64,000 nt of DNA from Lichenostomus cassidix (GCA_008360975.2 CM039189.1:9118056-9182055); one strand, 5' to 3'; shown: positions 1 through 15,100, counted from the stretch's first letter. A program made the numbers and translations. Notes: generated by a model from the letters alone, not told the origin.

Positions 1-3000
1 TTTCCTAATGGTGCAGCTGGAGTCACAGCCCTTCCCTGGGTGCTGTGGCTCCTGTGCACAGTCCTTGCAGAGGGCTGCAGAAATGCTTGCACCACGTTTG
101 GGAGATCAGCAGATGGTTTCTCTAAAGAGAGCCTGAAATGTGACTGTTGCTAAAATCGGTTTTTACAAAAACCACAAGTTCTTTAAAAAAAGGATCACTT
201 CTCTCACAAACTCCAGCTCAAATAGTCTTTAAAATAAATACACTTCTGTGGCGTCTGCAGTTGGGCCTGGCTGGAGAGCCTGGAGTCTGCCTTGTGAGAA
301 GTGTCATGACTCTAGAGTTTGTTTTGGTTCATTTTTGGAGTGCTCTGCTGAGAAGGAAGGAGCCAGGCAGTCATCAGAACAGTCTCTGGGTAGGATCTGG
401 AATAGGGGACTCCACCATTCCTGTTCCCACTCCTCTGAGCTTGGAGCAAGAATTTGGAGAGCCCTGAGAAACCAGTCACTAGCAGTGTGCCTCCAGACAA
501 GAGGCTGTTAAAGAAGATGCTGTCTCTGTGGTTTATTCATGTCTGCTCATTTGGGACCCCATCCCTGATGGGATGTGAGTGTTCCTGGTTGGTTTCTGCA
601 GCAGAGCAAGCAGGTTAGTGGAGCTCTTGGAACTCCTGCTTCCTGATTTGCTGGTGTGCTATGATGGCAACATGGCAAGACATGTTGCTATTTGCAGATG
701 TGCTGAAGCTCCAAAAATGACCACAGATCTCTGCCACACAAAGGGAGGTTTCAGCTTGGCACCCCTAAATGCCAAGGGTTGGCCTGCTTGTATTTGAGCT
801 GATGTGTGTCCAGCTGCTAGGGTAGAAGTTTGTAGCCCTGGGGAGTGCAAAGGTAGCAATGTATTAACTTCAAATGGTGTTACTGGGTTTTTCTTTCAGA
901 ACCACAGTTTGCTCTCAGAGGAGCATCACAGTAAAGGGCAGCCTGCCCATTCCTTTGGTCTGTCTTTCCCTGCCACGTGTGTGCTGTGGTGGAGTTGGAT
1001 GCTTGTGGGAGTGGGTGGGTCCTGTGTCCGAGACAAGTTTCTTTCCTCAAGGATGTGATTTACTGAGAGACAACAGGAAGGGTAGTTAGTGGGGTAAAGG
1101 CTGCATGAAATGGGACCACATTGTGGTCTTTGAGCTCTGCCTGTGGAGAGCTGGGTGGGTGGTGTGTTTGCCGGTGTTTTCAGGGATTCCTTGTAAGCAT
1201 TTGAGGAACATTTGCTCAAAACTCACAACCAGTTTCTTTCTTCTGTTGTACAAAAATGCTACCAATGAAAATAGAGAAGCTCTCTGGGTCATTTCCAGAT
1301 GCCCTTAGTAAGACAGAAGTGTTTATTTTTTACGGGCCAATTTTTGTAGTCTACCAGAACGTCTTGTACTGTTAATGCCGCATGGAGCAATAGCTCTGCA
1401 GAGTGTGTTTAATAAGAGCAATGTGCTCTCAGGGATATTCAAATCAGAGGTAGTTTCCTCACATGTATGCACTTGATAGCATGTGTTATGAAACATCTGG
1501 GTCCGGAATCGCACTAAAGAAATCAAATGGCCAAGTCAACCTGAAAGTTGTACCAGGGCTCTGCCTGGAGAATCACCATGTGCAGCCCTCTTCTCTGCTG
1601 CAGGGCCCTTGAGCAGATGGCCTGGCTTTTTTTTATCCCTTTTCCTCCTCCTCCTCAGGATTTGCAAGTCAGGAGTAAAACTCAGCTTTGAATTTTCCAT
1701 CAGCATAAGGAACCACAAGTCCAAAAGGATTTCTGGCTGCAGTTACATGGCTGTGTGGGAGGCAAAGAGCCCTTGGTTCTCCTGTCTCTGTGTCTGCCCT
1801 TCTCCTGCTGTGGTTCTTGGCTTTACCTCCAGTCTGGACTGCCTGTTGCCAGTGGTGCTGGAGCAGTGGGTGGCTGGTGTAGGAGGATGTTGGCAGCAGC
1901 AGCTCTGCCGCAGCATCCCAGCTGCCTTGGTGCCTCCAGGTTCCTGCATCTCAGAGGTGTGCTGAGATGCTGCTGACCCTGCCTTGCCTTGAGGCTTCTT
2001 GTGCCTTCCACCTGCTCTGTGACCTAAATGTCTCCAAGGGGAGTGATGTTGGGTGTCGGGGGAGAGCATACATGCAAGAAAAGCTTACACAGATGCTTCC
2101 TCAGAGCCCTCAATTTGATTTCTCTTGCCATTGGACATAATCCTGGCAGGGCTTTTCTACCAGCTCCATAAGGAATGGGGTTGCTTCTCCTCAGAAGGAG
2201 CTTTATCTGCTTTTTCTGGGTTCTCTGTGCTTTTACTGAAGGAGTGGAGAGGGATGGGACAGGCAGTGGCTGGAGGGCTGTGCTGCTCCATTGGATGCCA
2301 TGTCAATCATGGCAGCACAGGCTGGGACCTGGTCATTTGGGTGAGTTTGCTTCTTTTGTTTTAGCTTAAAACCTATCTTTCCCTTTGGGATGAGTGTTTC
2401 AGGGAGTGATCTTCAAGGTTTAACCTTTCTGATAGGAAATCTGCTCAACACTGACTTTCATCAATAGCTTCTGTCCTTCAGAAATGTCCCTGGCATCTCC
2501 ATGTCCCTGTCTGGTGTGACTTGTTTAGAAGATTTTGCTGCAGAGATGGAGGAGGTCTGTAAGTAGCCCCATCTTGCTGAAGGAGCTGGCAGAAAAAGCA
2601 GGAGTCCGGGAATTGTGGTTCTTTTTCTGCCTTTGCTTCATGCAGGAAAACAAGACCAAGAGCTTGGCTTTAAGGATGTCTGAAGTTGCTGTCTGCAGAC
2701 TGGAAAATGTCTCCCCCTTGGCTTGGAAAGGCGGTGGGCTGTGTTTTACATGAAGCCTGTTCAGTGTGGCTGGCATTGCACCATGTACATCAGGGAAACC
2801 AGCTAGCTCCCGTTTTAAATAAGGATGGGAGATGCAGTGGGAATCGGCCCTGGAGCAGACTGCTTGTTCTGGGCGTGGGCAGTTTGCCTGTGAAGTGTGT
2901 CAGCGTGGGTGAGGGAGCCAGGAGGGACTGAGACACTCATGTCCAATGCTCACAGAGGGTCCTTCCCTTGCTGCTGCATCAGTAATTCGAATGACATCTG

Positions 3001-6000
3001 AGTTACTTGCTGAAACCTCATTACAGATGTTGTAAAGTCATGCTAAACCTTTCACAGTGTGGCTTTCTGAAGGGACCAAGTTCCAAGGATCTGGGAGCCT
3101 TCTCCCCTTCATGTTCACTCTCTATACTTTCAAACTGTGTGCATGTGGGATGGGGCTGTGTTTGCAAAGAGTTGGGCTTAAGCCTGAGCTATTCCAGTCA
3201 GTGCTGGTAGGCTGAGGGCTCCTGAGGCTTATGCTCTTGTACATGCTGTGTGTGCTTCTTGGAGGTGCTGAGAGGAGCAAATGGAAAACCATGGGCTGAC
3301 CAGGAAAAGCATTTCTCCAGGAATGCAACACCTGGTTTCCCCACCTGATGTTCTAGAAACCAAGAGCCTTTCTCTGTGCTTGTAGATCCCAGCTGCACTC
3401 TCACCTGTCAGTAGCAGGAGGAGATAAATCAGGGCCTTGCTGGGGGAAGTCCAGCACAGTACAGTTTTGGTCTAAATATTGTACAAGTGTTGTGATGGAC
3501 CATGTGCAGCTCTGCTCAGCTGTACGCCTGGGTGTGCAGTGGTGGAGGTGGGTCTTTTCTTGTCCATGCCACTGATAGGGAGGAGTCCTGATGACTCCTT
3601 CAACACTGCAGGTTTTGGTGTAATGGCTGTGCTTGGGAGAGGTGATTTTTTGTACAGTTCAGGTGGTGTGCTGAACCTAAACTTACCGATGTGGACAAAA
3701 ATCACATGGGTTGTGGTGAGTCTGTGCTTTACCTTACAGTGTAGGTAAAGGGCCTTCAGTCAAGGGCTGTCTTCAGGATCTGGATGGTTGAATAACACTT
3801 GAAGGAGAAAATACTTGTGCTGAGATGGTTCTGGATTCCTTGTTCTGAACAAGCCTCTCAGTTGTTTTTATCTTTTGTATGTCTGTCTGCAGTGCGAGAG
3901 AGATAATTAATGCACAGTGGCTCTCCTGGGTTCTGCCAAAGCCAATACTGGTTTTCCAAAGTCAGCTCAGAAGTACTGAAAGTGCAGTTTTAGGCAGGGC
4001 TGTGGGTCAAACATTTCTCCATTTGGCTCCTACTGCTTTGATTGTCAAGCATCACTTGAAGCTTTTCAGTCAGCATTAAAGTGAGAGCATCAGTCTAAAC
4101 TGAGGCAGTCCTGGACATCAGATGGTTACATATTTCAAAAAATTACCTTAACTTGACCTTGAAAGAGGGGAATGGTCAGCATCACAGTTATATACTTTTA
4201 ATGCAGCTTTTAATTTTTAACTTCTTTCAAACAGTCTTTTTTCCTTCATAGATCTTTTCTTCCGTAGCATTTTGCAAATGCACCAGTCATTTCCTAAGGA
4301 ACTGAGCTTCAGCCTGTTCCTTAAAATACCCCTGTGAATCCCAGAAGGGACATTGTCCCAGCTTTGCAATCAGGGAAACCAAAGCCCAAAAAGGGTGAGA
4401 CCTTAATTTCAGAAGTGCTAGGCAGTTGTGATCTGTGTTACAAGCAATGAAAACCAGGGAGATTTTCAGTGGAGTTGAGTCTGTGGCCCCTCCGAGCCAG
4501 GTGGAAGACCACAGGCTTCTGGAGAGCTGGAGCTCCTGTCTGCTTCAAGTGCTGCTTGCCAGGAAAGCACTCACCTTGAAGAAGCAACGTTGGGGTTTGA
4601 TGGAACAATCTATGTCCAGGACTGATGTGGGGTGAGTGGTTGGTGCCACATCACCTCTCCAGCAGCACAGAGCAGGGGTGAGAAGGATGATCAGAGCTTG
4701 GCAGCCAGCAGGGCCAGGGTGAGTTGGGTGTTTTGGGGCTGGGTGCAGGTTGTTTGACAGGGCTGAGACCACACAGTGGCTGGTGGTTTCACGTGTGTCT
4801 TTGGAGCAGAGGGGAATGATGAGATACATACCACTTGCATGCCTCTGCTCTGGCTTGATGTGGTCTCCCTGAGTGAATCAAAGCTTTTGCTTTGAAGGCT
4901 GAGGAGGGGGAAGGGACGGTCTTTGTTCTGCTTTTTGGAGAGCCCTGGAAATCCTTCAGACCAGAAGACTACACCCTTCATTACCCTCTGGGTTATTTGC
5001 CCCATATTGGAAGTATGACTCTGTCATGTGAAGTATTTGATTATTTATACAGTTAATGTTTAACAGAGTTGGAGTATTAGAATTAAACAGGGGACGAGCT
5101 TCCAACTTTGCATGGTTAAGGGCTAATAAAACTTCTCTGATCCAATGTTTTCCTTTCACCAGAGGGGATTTTTTTCATTAGCTTTGGAGTGTTAAAAAGA
5201 GATCTCCTGTATTTGAGGCAGATTGATCTGTTGGCTCCAGACAAAGAGAACGTGCAAAGGTGTCAGCTTAACTATCCAGTCGATGCAGATGCAGGAAGCC
5301 AAAAATATCAAGGTGAGTTTAATTGGTACCTTCAGATGGATCCAGCAGCTGTCTTGGATACTGGGTGATATCCCCAGCTCACCGTGGGTGTGGAGGAGCT
5401 GGGTGAACAATGGACTGGTAGGTGGAGAGTAGCAGGAGGCTGGACTGCCCCCCATTTGCTTTGTCACTTGTGCCAGCCTCACCGCGCTGTTTCATCTGTC
5501 TGCTTGCTGCAAGACAGCCTGGAGATGTCAACTGGTGACCCTTCAGTCATCATCACATCTCCCAGGAGTATTGAACTGGGATAGCATTTCCCAAACATTT
5601 TGGCATGGATATTGCAAAGGTGTGACCAGGGCAGCCCCATGGCTGCTGTGGTCCAGGGGTCAGTAGACAAGGGAAAAAGAGCTGGGACTGGCTGAGCTTA
5701 ACAGAGTCTGCAACGGTCACAGTGGATTTGGTTTTCATTTCTTTTTAGTTTATGTTACTCAGATTTAAGGGTCTGGGGGTGTCTCATCCCAACACACTTC
5801 ATACCAGTTGCCCAAATCCAGCCATGTCTCTTGGTGGCACAGAGCTCTCAAAGCTGTGGTTCTTAGAGCAGTGTGGTTGGAGATGATGAGGGTGCTAACA
5901 TCATTTCACATTTTCACATTCACATGAAGATTTCACATCTTCATTAAGGAGAGGGCTGAGGAATAAGGGCATCATGGCATCCTAGTGGTCCCAAGATTGT

Positions 6001-9000
6001 GACTGTCCCAGAGGCATCCTCAGTGCTGTTGCTCTGCATTGCTCACTAAAATATCAGGTTGATTTTTAGCAAACCACCAGGACTGAAGGCAACCATGACT
6101 GCAGACCTGCCACTTGTATTTTAGGTGTCCTGATTATCTGCTGTGAGTTTTCTTTCGCTTTTATCTCCCACGCACTCCTGTCTGCACAAATGCTGGATAT
6201 ACTGTGAATGTAATTTACTTCTCCTTTGGCCTGGTGTACTGATGCAATTGATAACTCTTATTGGGCTGGAAACAGCCATTTTTAATTCTTTCCTTGTGAC
6301 TGGAGAAACAAGGGGGGATGTATGAAAGCAAGGCTGTTGGAGCGGCTGTTGCATGGGTGGAAGATCCACAGATGATGTTTTGCCTTTGCAAGTGTACATT
6401 GTGAGCATGAAGGGAACTCTGCTCCTCGTCATCCTTCCAACCATTTCTCCTCACTGTAGATGACGTAGGAAACTGTACTGAAGAGTTTTGTTCCTCCAGT
6501 TCCACCCACGAGCATCACCTGCTCGTTGACTGAATGGAGTGAGACTCTGCTTTCAGCTCTCCTGGGAAGCGTTGGCCTTTCCATCCATGCCAAGTTCTTC
6601 TCTAGGTTTAACAGAGCAGTTTCTCTAAACAAGGAACTGCATTGATTTTAAAAGATTACACCTCCTCTGCAAGATGTCAAGGTCATGATCTGTGAGAGCA
6701 GGCTGTAGACAGATGCACTCATAACTCAGATGCTTTTAGCTTTTATTTGAAAGTGTCTATTTTTATTTGCATTTCAACTGCTAGGTCCAAAATTTGGTGC
6801 TTCCTCCCCTTGAAAAGGACTGAGCTGTCAGCCTAACATAGAAGTCAGTGGGGGTTCCATCTCCTGTAGTGGAAACACACAGAGTGGAAACTGGTTCCTG
6901 GGGGAAACAGCAAGTGGAAAGTGTAATCTAGCATAGAAGTATTTATTTTTTAAAGACAAGTGGCAACCCCCTGCCCCTCTGCTGCCTTGTGCACTCCTGG
7001 TCTGTTTCAGATTTTAATAAATTTCTTGTTTATCTTGAGCAAGCAAATTAATAAGTAATGGCAATTGCTCTTCGGAGAGAGAGGCTGCTGAGGGTTAGAA
7101 TCATTTTAATTTGATACATGTGTTATTGAAAGACTGTTTGCTGTTGAGGCGAATGCATCAGTGTCAGAGCCCATAAAGGTTGACCATTCCCTGTGCACAC
7201 AAGTGTTGGGTGTAAAGTTTTGCAAGTGGGTCTCTGAGCAAGAGCTCAGGGAGAATTAAATTGGGAGCTTTGGGGCTCTCATCTCCTTTAGCTCTGGGTA
7301 AATTTGGATCCCAGCACAACTGGACAGACACATCTCCCCTGTGCATCACTGGGAAATCCCAGTGTTGCTCTTCCAGGTGAGCATCGTCATTTGGTGTGTG
7401 GTGCCAGTCAGGTCTCAGCCCTCTGTTTATGCCAGAAACCCACAGCTGTTTCCTTCAGACACCCACCTGAGGCGATACTGTGTTTGGTGTGGACATGACC
7501 TTGCCCTAAGTGTCGTGCATAACCCTTCTGTGGGAATGGGGAGATGATGGTGGAGTCCCACTGTGCATCAGGCTGATGTTAACTTCACTGAGCAACTCGA
7601 GTTACTCAGAAGCCATGAGCCATGACAAAAGCAATTGTATCTGCTTAAAATATGAGCTTTGGAAAGAAAACTGAGTTTCATTTCTGTACCCTTGGTGGTT
7701 TCAAGATCATGCTTGCATCTTCTCCTAGTGCCTGTGATAACCAGGCTTCTCATGTGACTCCTCAGACTGGGGCTTTTCCACTGCAGATGGTTTGATAGTG
7801 GTTGTTCAATGGTGTGTGCTGCAGGTTGGCATCCTGGCAGGAGCCTGCAAGAGCCCAGCAGAGGTTTAAGTTGCACTTCCTGGAGGAGAAAATGGCCTCT
7901 GTGTTATCTCCTGTCCCTCATCTGCAAAACCCAAGTGTGAGGGGGCATAATGCCTTACACACAGTGCAGCAAACTGTGGGAGTTGCTAAGCAGCTGTGGT
8001 GGCAGGGTTAGCAGCATCCAGCATCGGGGCAGTATGGAATCCACCTGCACTGATGCATTTGCAGGTGTCATCTTGGTGAGGGCATCATCAGCCCTGACCA
8101 CTCTCATTAGAGCAATTTATTTTGCAGTGAAGCACCATATTTAGTCAGTAGCTGTGGTTCCTGGAAAGCCCAACCACAGGAGTTTACCCAAAACCTTACA
8201 GATATTACAGGTTGAGCCCAGGAGATTGTCTGGGAGTAAGGCAGGGCTGGAGGTTTCCTGCCTGGAGAGATAGCAGTGAAGCATGGGCTCCTTGCATACT
8301 TGTTCACTACTTCCCAGCTGCTGTCCCCTGGCCCTTGATTTGCTGCCAGACCCCTCTGCCTTGGTTTCCCAGACAGGGGAAGAGGGACTGTGCTCCTGCT
8401 CAGGATGGAGTAGAGAAGATAGCAGGGTGCAGTTCTGCAGGTGCACTCTGCCATCTGACCAGGAGGGAGACCAGCTCCAAGCCAGGACATGTTACCCATG
8501 CTGTGTGGCTGCTCATCCTTTTCCAGGGGTGTCTATGGACCTGCTTTCAAGGGTCAGGGGAACATTTGCCCACAATGCTTTCCCGACTCTTAAGTGGGAC
8601 TACTGTGTAATACTTGGGTTATGTGGTAATTAGGGCAACTCCTAAAACCGTTTGCTGAGATTGTGGGTAAAACCACCTTCTCTCAAATTACTGGCTTCCC
8701 TTTTGAAAGGGAAGAGTCAACTCCTAGTTGCTCATCTGATTTTGCTTTTTATTTTATTTCTATCCCATTATGCTGAGCTCACTGCATTTTTGGTTGCTTC
8801 CAATTCCAAATTGAGATAAATGTGCTGATAACCCTTTGGCACATGCTGTGTCCGTTGCCAGGGAGCTGTGCCTAGCTTGTCCCACAGAGGGTGGGGGCTA
8901 ACCAAGAGCTTCAGGAGGCTGCAGAGGTGGAATTTCACCCCAGCAAGGCTTTCAGGTTGTATTTCAACCAGCCAGCAGATAGCTGTCCTGGGGTATTGCA

Positions 9001-9001
9001 G

Positions 9002-9140
9002 CCCTTTCCCTTTCCCTTTCCCTTTCCCTTTCCCTTTCCCTTTCCCTTTCCCTTTCCCTTTCCCTTTCCCTTTCCCTTTCCCTTTCCCTTTCCCTCTCCC
9101 TTTCCCTTTCCCTCTCCCTCTCCCTCTCCCTCTCCCCTCT
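9002..9140. repeat. (CCCTTT)n hexanucleotide microsatellite with CCCTCT variants
   Basis: Fifteen uninterrupted CCCTTT units (9002-9091) are followed by mixed CCCTTT and CCCTCT units to about 9140, giving 23 regularly spaced C-tracts. On the minus strand this is GGGAAA repeated, a polypurine tract. The long Pro-Phe and Arg-Glu open frames across it are artefacts of the repeat. Array length is probably variable between individuals and may be collapsed in assembly. Confidence 0.97.
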
Positions 9141-12100
9141 GGAAGAGAACTTAATTACTGAAATAGATCTGTGTTTAGAAGAACTGGAGATTGTCCATCC
9201 ACTGCCGAAAGGGCCTCGTGACACATAATGGGAGAAAACCACCACTAAATGTTTCACATAATACTCTTCCCTTTTCCCTTCAATCCTGTATATTTAGCAT
9301 TAACTGTACAATATAGGTTTCCTTTTGTTTTAATTGTGTTGAATTCTAGGGAGAAGGAAAGGATCGTTTCTTTGTTTTTCTTTCTACTGTAGCCCCAGCC
9401 ATCCTGATGACAGATCTTGTCATTACATGGTGTCATTTTAGATGTTTGCACTGCATCAAAAGCAAACGGAGGAGCCTGCAGTCTAGGCTGTGGGTTGAAT
9501 AACAATGTTTTTCCAGGGGAAAAAAAAAAATCTGTGAAGTTTTTAATGAGAAACATGAGTTTTGCAGAGGCAGCCTGTACACTGCTCCCGACCCAGCAGG
9601 GTGATGGCTCCTGTCTCCCTGGTATCAGCTTTTGTGGCCCTTTGTGTTTCTGAAGGCTGTGAAGCTGTGGAGACTTGAAAAGCAGGAGGGCTTGTGTTTT
9701 CCTGGGCTTGTGTTTTCCTGTGCATGGTGGATCTTCCAGGACAGCTTTTCAGTTGTACACTCCTTGCTAAAGCAGAGGTTGGTGATGTGTGACTGGGAGA
9801 TGCTGGGGACAATGTGTGTCCAGAAGGAGAAAGGCTACTGACGAGGGGCTTAAAATCACTGCATGGGAATCTGCTTTTCCTGAAATGCCTGCATGCTAAA
9901 GATGGTGAAAATTGCTGATGCAGGAGAGCAGAGCATCTTTATTGGGCATCTGTCTCCCAACCACATTCCTTTCAAGCCAGGAGGGCTGCTGGGGAAGTCT
10001 CTGCTCTGCAGACCTCCCGCTGCCTTCCTGACTTCTCAGAAAGGTCATGTGAAGACTAATGTGATCAAAAGGGTTTTTAAAGTGTTATTTAAAGTGTGTT
10101 GACTGTTCTGCAGAGGGTTTTGGTCATGCAGAATTGGGAAATTTGACTGCTCGTCAGCCGTGACCCAGAACTTCGCTGTGGGGCCTCACCAGAGAGGAGA
10201 TACTGGCAACTGAGGACTTTTATGTGGTTGCCTTGCTTGGGTTGGTCTTATCCCTCCTTGATTTTCCTTACAGTGCCTGAACACACTGCCTTGCTGTTGC
10301 CCTCTGAAGTGTGTTGAGGTTCGTGTGTGGTGGTGTTTTTATCAGGGAACCATGTGTGGGGCATGGGGAAATGGCCATGCCCAGGAAATGGCAATGAGTC
10401 CAGCTGCTCAGGCATGGCCTCTGGGCTCCATGGAGCTGACTCTGTCATCTCTTGGATGTGATGTATAATTTGGAGAGACTGGAGGATACCCAAAAAAACA
10501 CCTGGTCCGTGTGGAAGAGGTGTAAAACATCCACCAGCAGGTTGAGTTGGGCTTGGGAACTGCCACAGCACATGTGGATGCTCTGCAGTGGCTCTCCACT
10601 GCCATAGTTGGTGCACCTCAAATACCCTCAACACACTTTACCTGTGTGATGGATGAAAGCCATGCCACCGTCCAGGGACATGCCAGTCTCTCCATGATGT
10701 GTGGGCAGGACTCTTGTGGTAGGAGTGTGGAGCCAAATGGAGATGGGGGAAGCAAAACATGACAGTTGTTCTACTCATCACTTCTACTAAAAAGTGTTCC
10801 CCCTCTCCAAAGTGTAGTCCTGCTGGAGGTCCCCATGCACCTTACTATTTCCCAACACTGTGCAGATATTCCGAGGACTGGAATAGTTTACTTTCCCTGG
10901 AGTCATGGGGCAGATGTTACACCTTGTGATGCAAAGTCCTCCAGCCTCTTGCTGGATGTTTCCTCTCGCTTTGCAACTTACAGGTTGAAAGCAAGCTGGA
11001 AAAACATTTTTTTCCACATGATTTCAAGGTCTGTGTCTTTCCTTCACCGTAATTTTTTCTGTATGTTGAAACACAGCAGGCAGTCTTCCCAAACTTGACA
11101 CCACCCCTCACCTCCTCTTCTGGGATGGCTCTGGTCAGGGCTGTCACCATGGGCTGGTGACCAGCCTAGCTGCTGCTGTGCCAGCAGGTATTTGGATAAC
11201 TCCCTGTCCTGGAATTGAGGTCCCTTTCTTCAGAAATATACTCACAGAGTTTCCAAAAATTATTCTGGAATAAAATGTCAACAGAGGAGGCTGATCTGGA
11301 ATAGCAATTGCTGAATAATTTATTCTGCAATGAGTAGATAATTTCCCTATATGGAGCAGGCCAAATAAGCTCCAAAATTTAAGCTTTATTGACTTGGGGG
11401 CCAGAGAGGGGAGGAAACCACTAAGTTTTTGTGAAGTTACTGAAGTGAGCTAAGCTGTTTAAGTATAATAATATTTCTGTAATATAAAGTGTGTGTCTGT
11501 GGTCTCCTTAGTGAAATCCAATACATATATATGTAAAAGGAAAAAAAAAGGCGGGTTTATTCTAAATATGGGCTGTAAAAGTCAGCAGGAGAGGGGAGTC
11601 ATTTTGATGCCTTCTCTTGGGGTCTGTGCCCAGCTCCTGAATGGGGCATGGAAAGCAAAAATGGGAGAACAGTGTCAGCTTAGAGTTTTTCCCACTTTGG
11701 GGAAGCGATTTCAATGCAGAGCCCTTTTCTGTGCTTAAAAGTGAGGTTCTTGGAAGGAAGTTAATTGACCTTTTCAGCAAATTTGTTACTGAGACCATCA
11801 CCACAAATGCCGTTGAAATGCTTTGTAAATACAATGTTCGTTTAACAACACTGCCAGTGACTTAGAAAGTCAGACTTTATCCTCTCTTAGAAATGAAAGA
11901 GCTATTCTTAGTGGAAAAAGTGTCTTTTTGGGGAAGAATTTGGAGCAGATTTTCGTATTGAATCTAGGCTGCCGCATTCCCTTGGAAGGCGTCTGAGGGC
12001 CAGGAAAATCATAACTAATAACTTCCCTATAAATTGTAGAGCTGCTATTTTAAGGTCTGGTGTCTCAGGGAGGATCAGGGTGGTGTCCTGCTTCCCTCCA

Positions 12101-15100
12101 TTGCTGTGTGTTGCCCTGGTTTGATTCTGGTCCTTGTTAAGCTGGCTGCTAGTCCTGCCCTGTCCAAAACCAAAATGTGAGAAGAAAACAAGTCAGGAGG
12201 TTCTCAGGTTTGGTTTTGCTTTTGTTTTTTTGATATTGGTAAATTGATTTTGTGTTTTGACTTGAAGATGACCTGCTCCCGAGGCAGCTTTAAATGGTAA
12301 AATATGCATTGAAAGCAATTTATTTTTGCATATTTGGAGACAAAATCCAAAGCTCCTCCTCAGCCTCAGGATAAATCCTGGAAAAGCTGCCAGTTCAGGA
12401 AGGAGGTTATGTCTTGGAAAAGCTGGTCAGCAAGGGGATCAGGTGAAAAGAGAGAAAAGGATGTCCAGGGCTCTGGATGGACTTCTTCCACAAGCAGAGG
12501 GCTCTCAGGAAGGAGCCCTTAAACCAGGAGCAACACGTTAAGCACTCTGGCATAGGAGGCACTTTGCTTTAAGGGTTGGGATTATGTTTTTGTGGAGCTA
12601 AGAGCTTTGTGAATCACCACATGAAAAAGGCGATGAAGGGAAGAGCACTGCTCCACTCGCTTTTGACTGTGATGAAGTTCAGTGATCCCATCATGGTGAC
12701 ACTTGCATGAAGGGATAAGAGGCAGTTCCTAATTAAAACCCTTTTATGTGCTAGAAGCCAACTTCTCAGCTGTTGGAAATCTGGGTGGCTCCATTGAAGT
12801 CAGGAGATGACCCCAGCTGAGCTCGTGTGTGAGTTTTGGCATCTCCAGTCAGTTTCCTTGAGGCAGCTGAGGTGGTGACAGCACGGGGCTGGCTTTGCTT
12901 TGTGGCAGCCTCAACTGATGGCACGCAAGAGCCAGGAAGCTCCGGCAAAAGTGAATTTCCTCCCTGTGGATATTATCTTTCATGCTTGAAAACACCCCTG
13001 CATCTGTTGAGCAAACACCTGAGCTGTATAAGGAACCATGTTGCTCCTTGTTTGGATATAGCCACTCATGAGCTCGGAGAGAAGAGGTCTGGGTGCTGTA
13101 GGGATGGTCACAAAAATGTGTTACTTTTTCTCCCTTGATCGCAGAGATGGTGCATTCACTGCTTCTAGGAAAATATGTACTGCCCATCTTCATCTGTCTC
13201 ACATTTCTGATGGTTTTAAGAAAAGTGTTTATATTCAAAATGGCTATAAGTTATACTGTGGCAGTGAAGAGCAGAGACCTGATGGCGTTTTGCCACTAGT
13301 TATTGCATGGGCAGCACATATTAGCCAAGATGCAGTGAACTCATCCTCTCTTCAAGCCCTTTTTGTTGCTTCAAAACCAGCATTTGGATTGGTTTGAGTT
13401 GGATCTCACCTGCTAGCAGAGGAATTCAGCTTGCAAGGCTGCACCTTAGCAGAGGAAATCAGTCCAAGCTTTAAAACCAGTTTTTTTCCCCCCCAAACTA
13501 TATACCTTCAGAGCAAGGGTTGCACATCTGGGTAGATTAAAAAGCCATTTGCAGGCAGGTGTCAGAAGATTGCGGAAGGTGATGATGGAAAGGGTGGTCT
13601 TGGCTTTGGGGCTGGTAACAAAGACCCCAAAAAACTGGTTCTTAAGAATTGGATGGGCCACAAAGAGCACTCCAGGCTGGGGAGAAAATGGAGAATATTT
13701 TTGAATATTTTTGGGGAAAGTCACAGATTGGGACTAGTTGTCTGGAGCATGGCCTTGGGCCAGCCAATCCCCTGAGCTGGGTAGGGGGAGGGGAAAAACC
13801 TCCATTTCAGGCTCCTAGATAAACAAACACCAGAAATCTCGTAAGGGTAATAATGGAAATCACTGGGAAATTGAGTTAATACAAGGGCATCTGTGTAAGT
13901 GAATGCTCGGGACAGGGAAACGGCTTTGTCCTTTAACTCTAGTAATGCTGGAGCAGATGGGAAGCGCGGTGTGCTTCACGCATTAGCTGGCTCGGATAAA
14001 GAGCAAGGCAGAGGCTGGTCCTCTTGGCTGATTAGAGGTTAACAGGGATAGAAACCAGCGGATTGACTCTTCATTTGCAGGAGGTGTTGTGGGATCAGAG
14101 CAGATGGCAGAGAGAGCGTCCCTCCAGCTTACTCAGCTGCTCAGAGGAGCTTACGGCTCCCTCCAGCACAAACAGCCCCATTGCATCTCCTCTGTTTACA
14201 GCTGCAGCTCTTGCTTCTTCCCTGGCCTACCTGGAGAGGTGATAGAAGAGTGTTTCTCCTAAACCTGTGCTAGTTGGTGCCCAAGGCCGTAGGTATGTGT
14301 GGGGGCACTTGCAGACGTGGTGCATACGCTGCAACTCATCCATATCCCTTTGTTTCGGCTCCTCCTGCAGCAGCTCAGCTGCAGGCATGGCTCCTTCCTG
14401 GGGTGATATTAATGGTCTTTGTTAGCTCTGTGAGAGTAGAGGTGCTTTTCCAGGGTGGTAATGACGGGGCAAGGACGGGAGCCTGGTGGGGACAGGGAGG
14501 AAGGCTGCAAGGGGAAAACCTTTAGCAGCAGGAGCGTGGCTACATTCTGCTGGGGCAGCATCCTCCTGGCCAGCCAGCGCCTGCATCCTTCCTCCCTGCC
14601 AAGGTCCATCTCAACAGCAGCACCTTTGCCTGCAGTCACAAAGCAGAATAGCTTTGGGAAGGAGGGAGGATGGAAACTCATAGCAGCTCTGCTCATTGAC
14701 TTGCTGGAAGCCTGGATTCCCTATTTTGCAAGGGAGAAATGGCAATTGATTCAGCCTTACCCTCTTCCTTTTTGTCTGCCAGTGCTCTGAAAAGGCACAT
14801 TTTATCTGTGTGTGACAACACCTGCCTAGGGTGCCTCTCATTGAGCCGCTGAATCAAAAGAGCAACAAGAAAAGTGGGTTTAATTGCACACATCTTCAGC
14901 AGAGTCTTTCTTGCACTGGCAACACAAAAGGCCAGCCCTGCACTGGTTGAATGGAGCCCGGGAGGGCTGGGGCACGCTGTACTCTCGTTACTATCGGAGG
15001 CAGATGATTCACTTTGCTGGAGCATTGTCATGTGCAAATGAGTTCATGAGCCCATCTCCTTTCCAACTGCAAGGTCAGGGACTGAGCAATTGTCAGCATC

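Noticed and set aside
8868..9257. Pro-Phe and Arg-Glu repeat proteins on either strand
   Set aside because: Translation of the CCCTTT hexamer array.
9688..9720. Short tandem duplication of GGGCTTGTGTTTTCCT
   Set aside because: Two-copy duplication of 16 bases, common slippage with no functional context.
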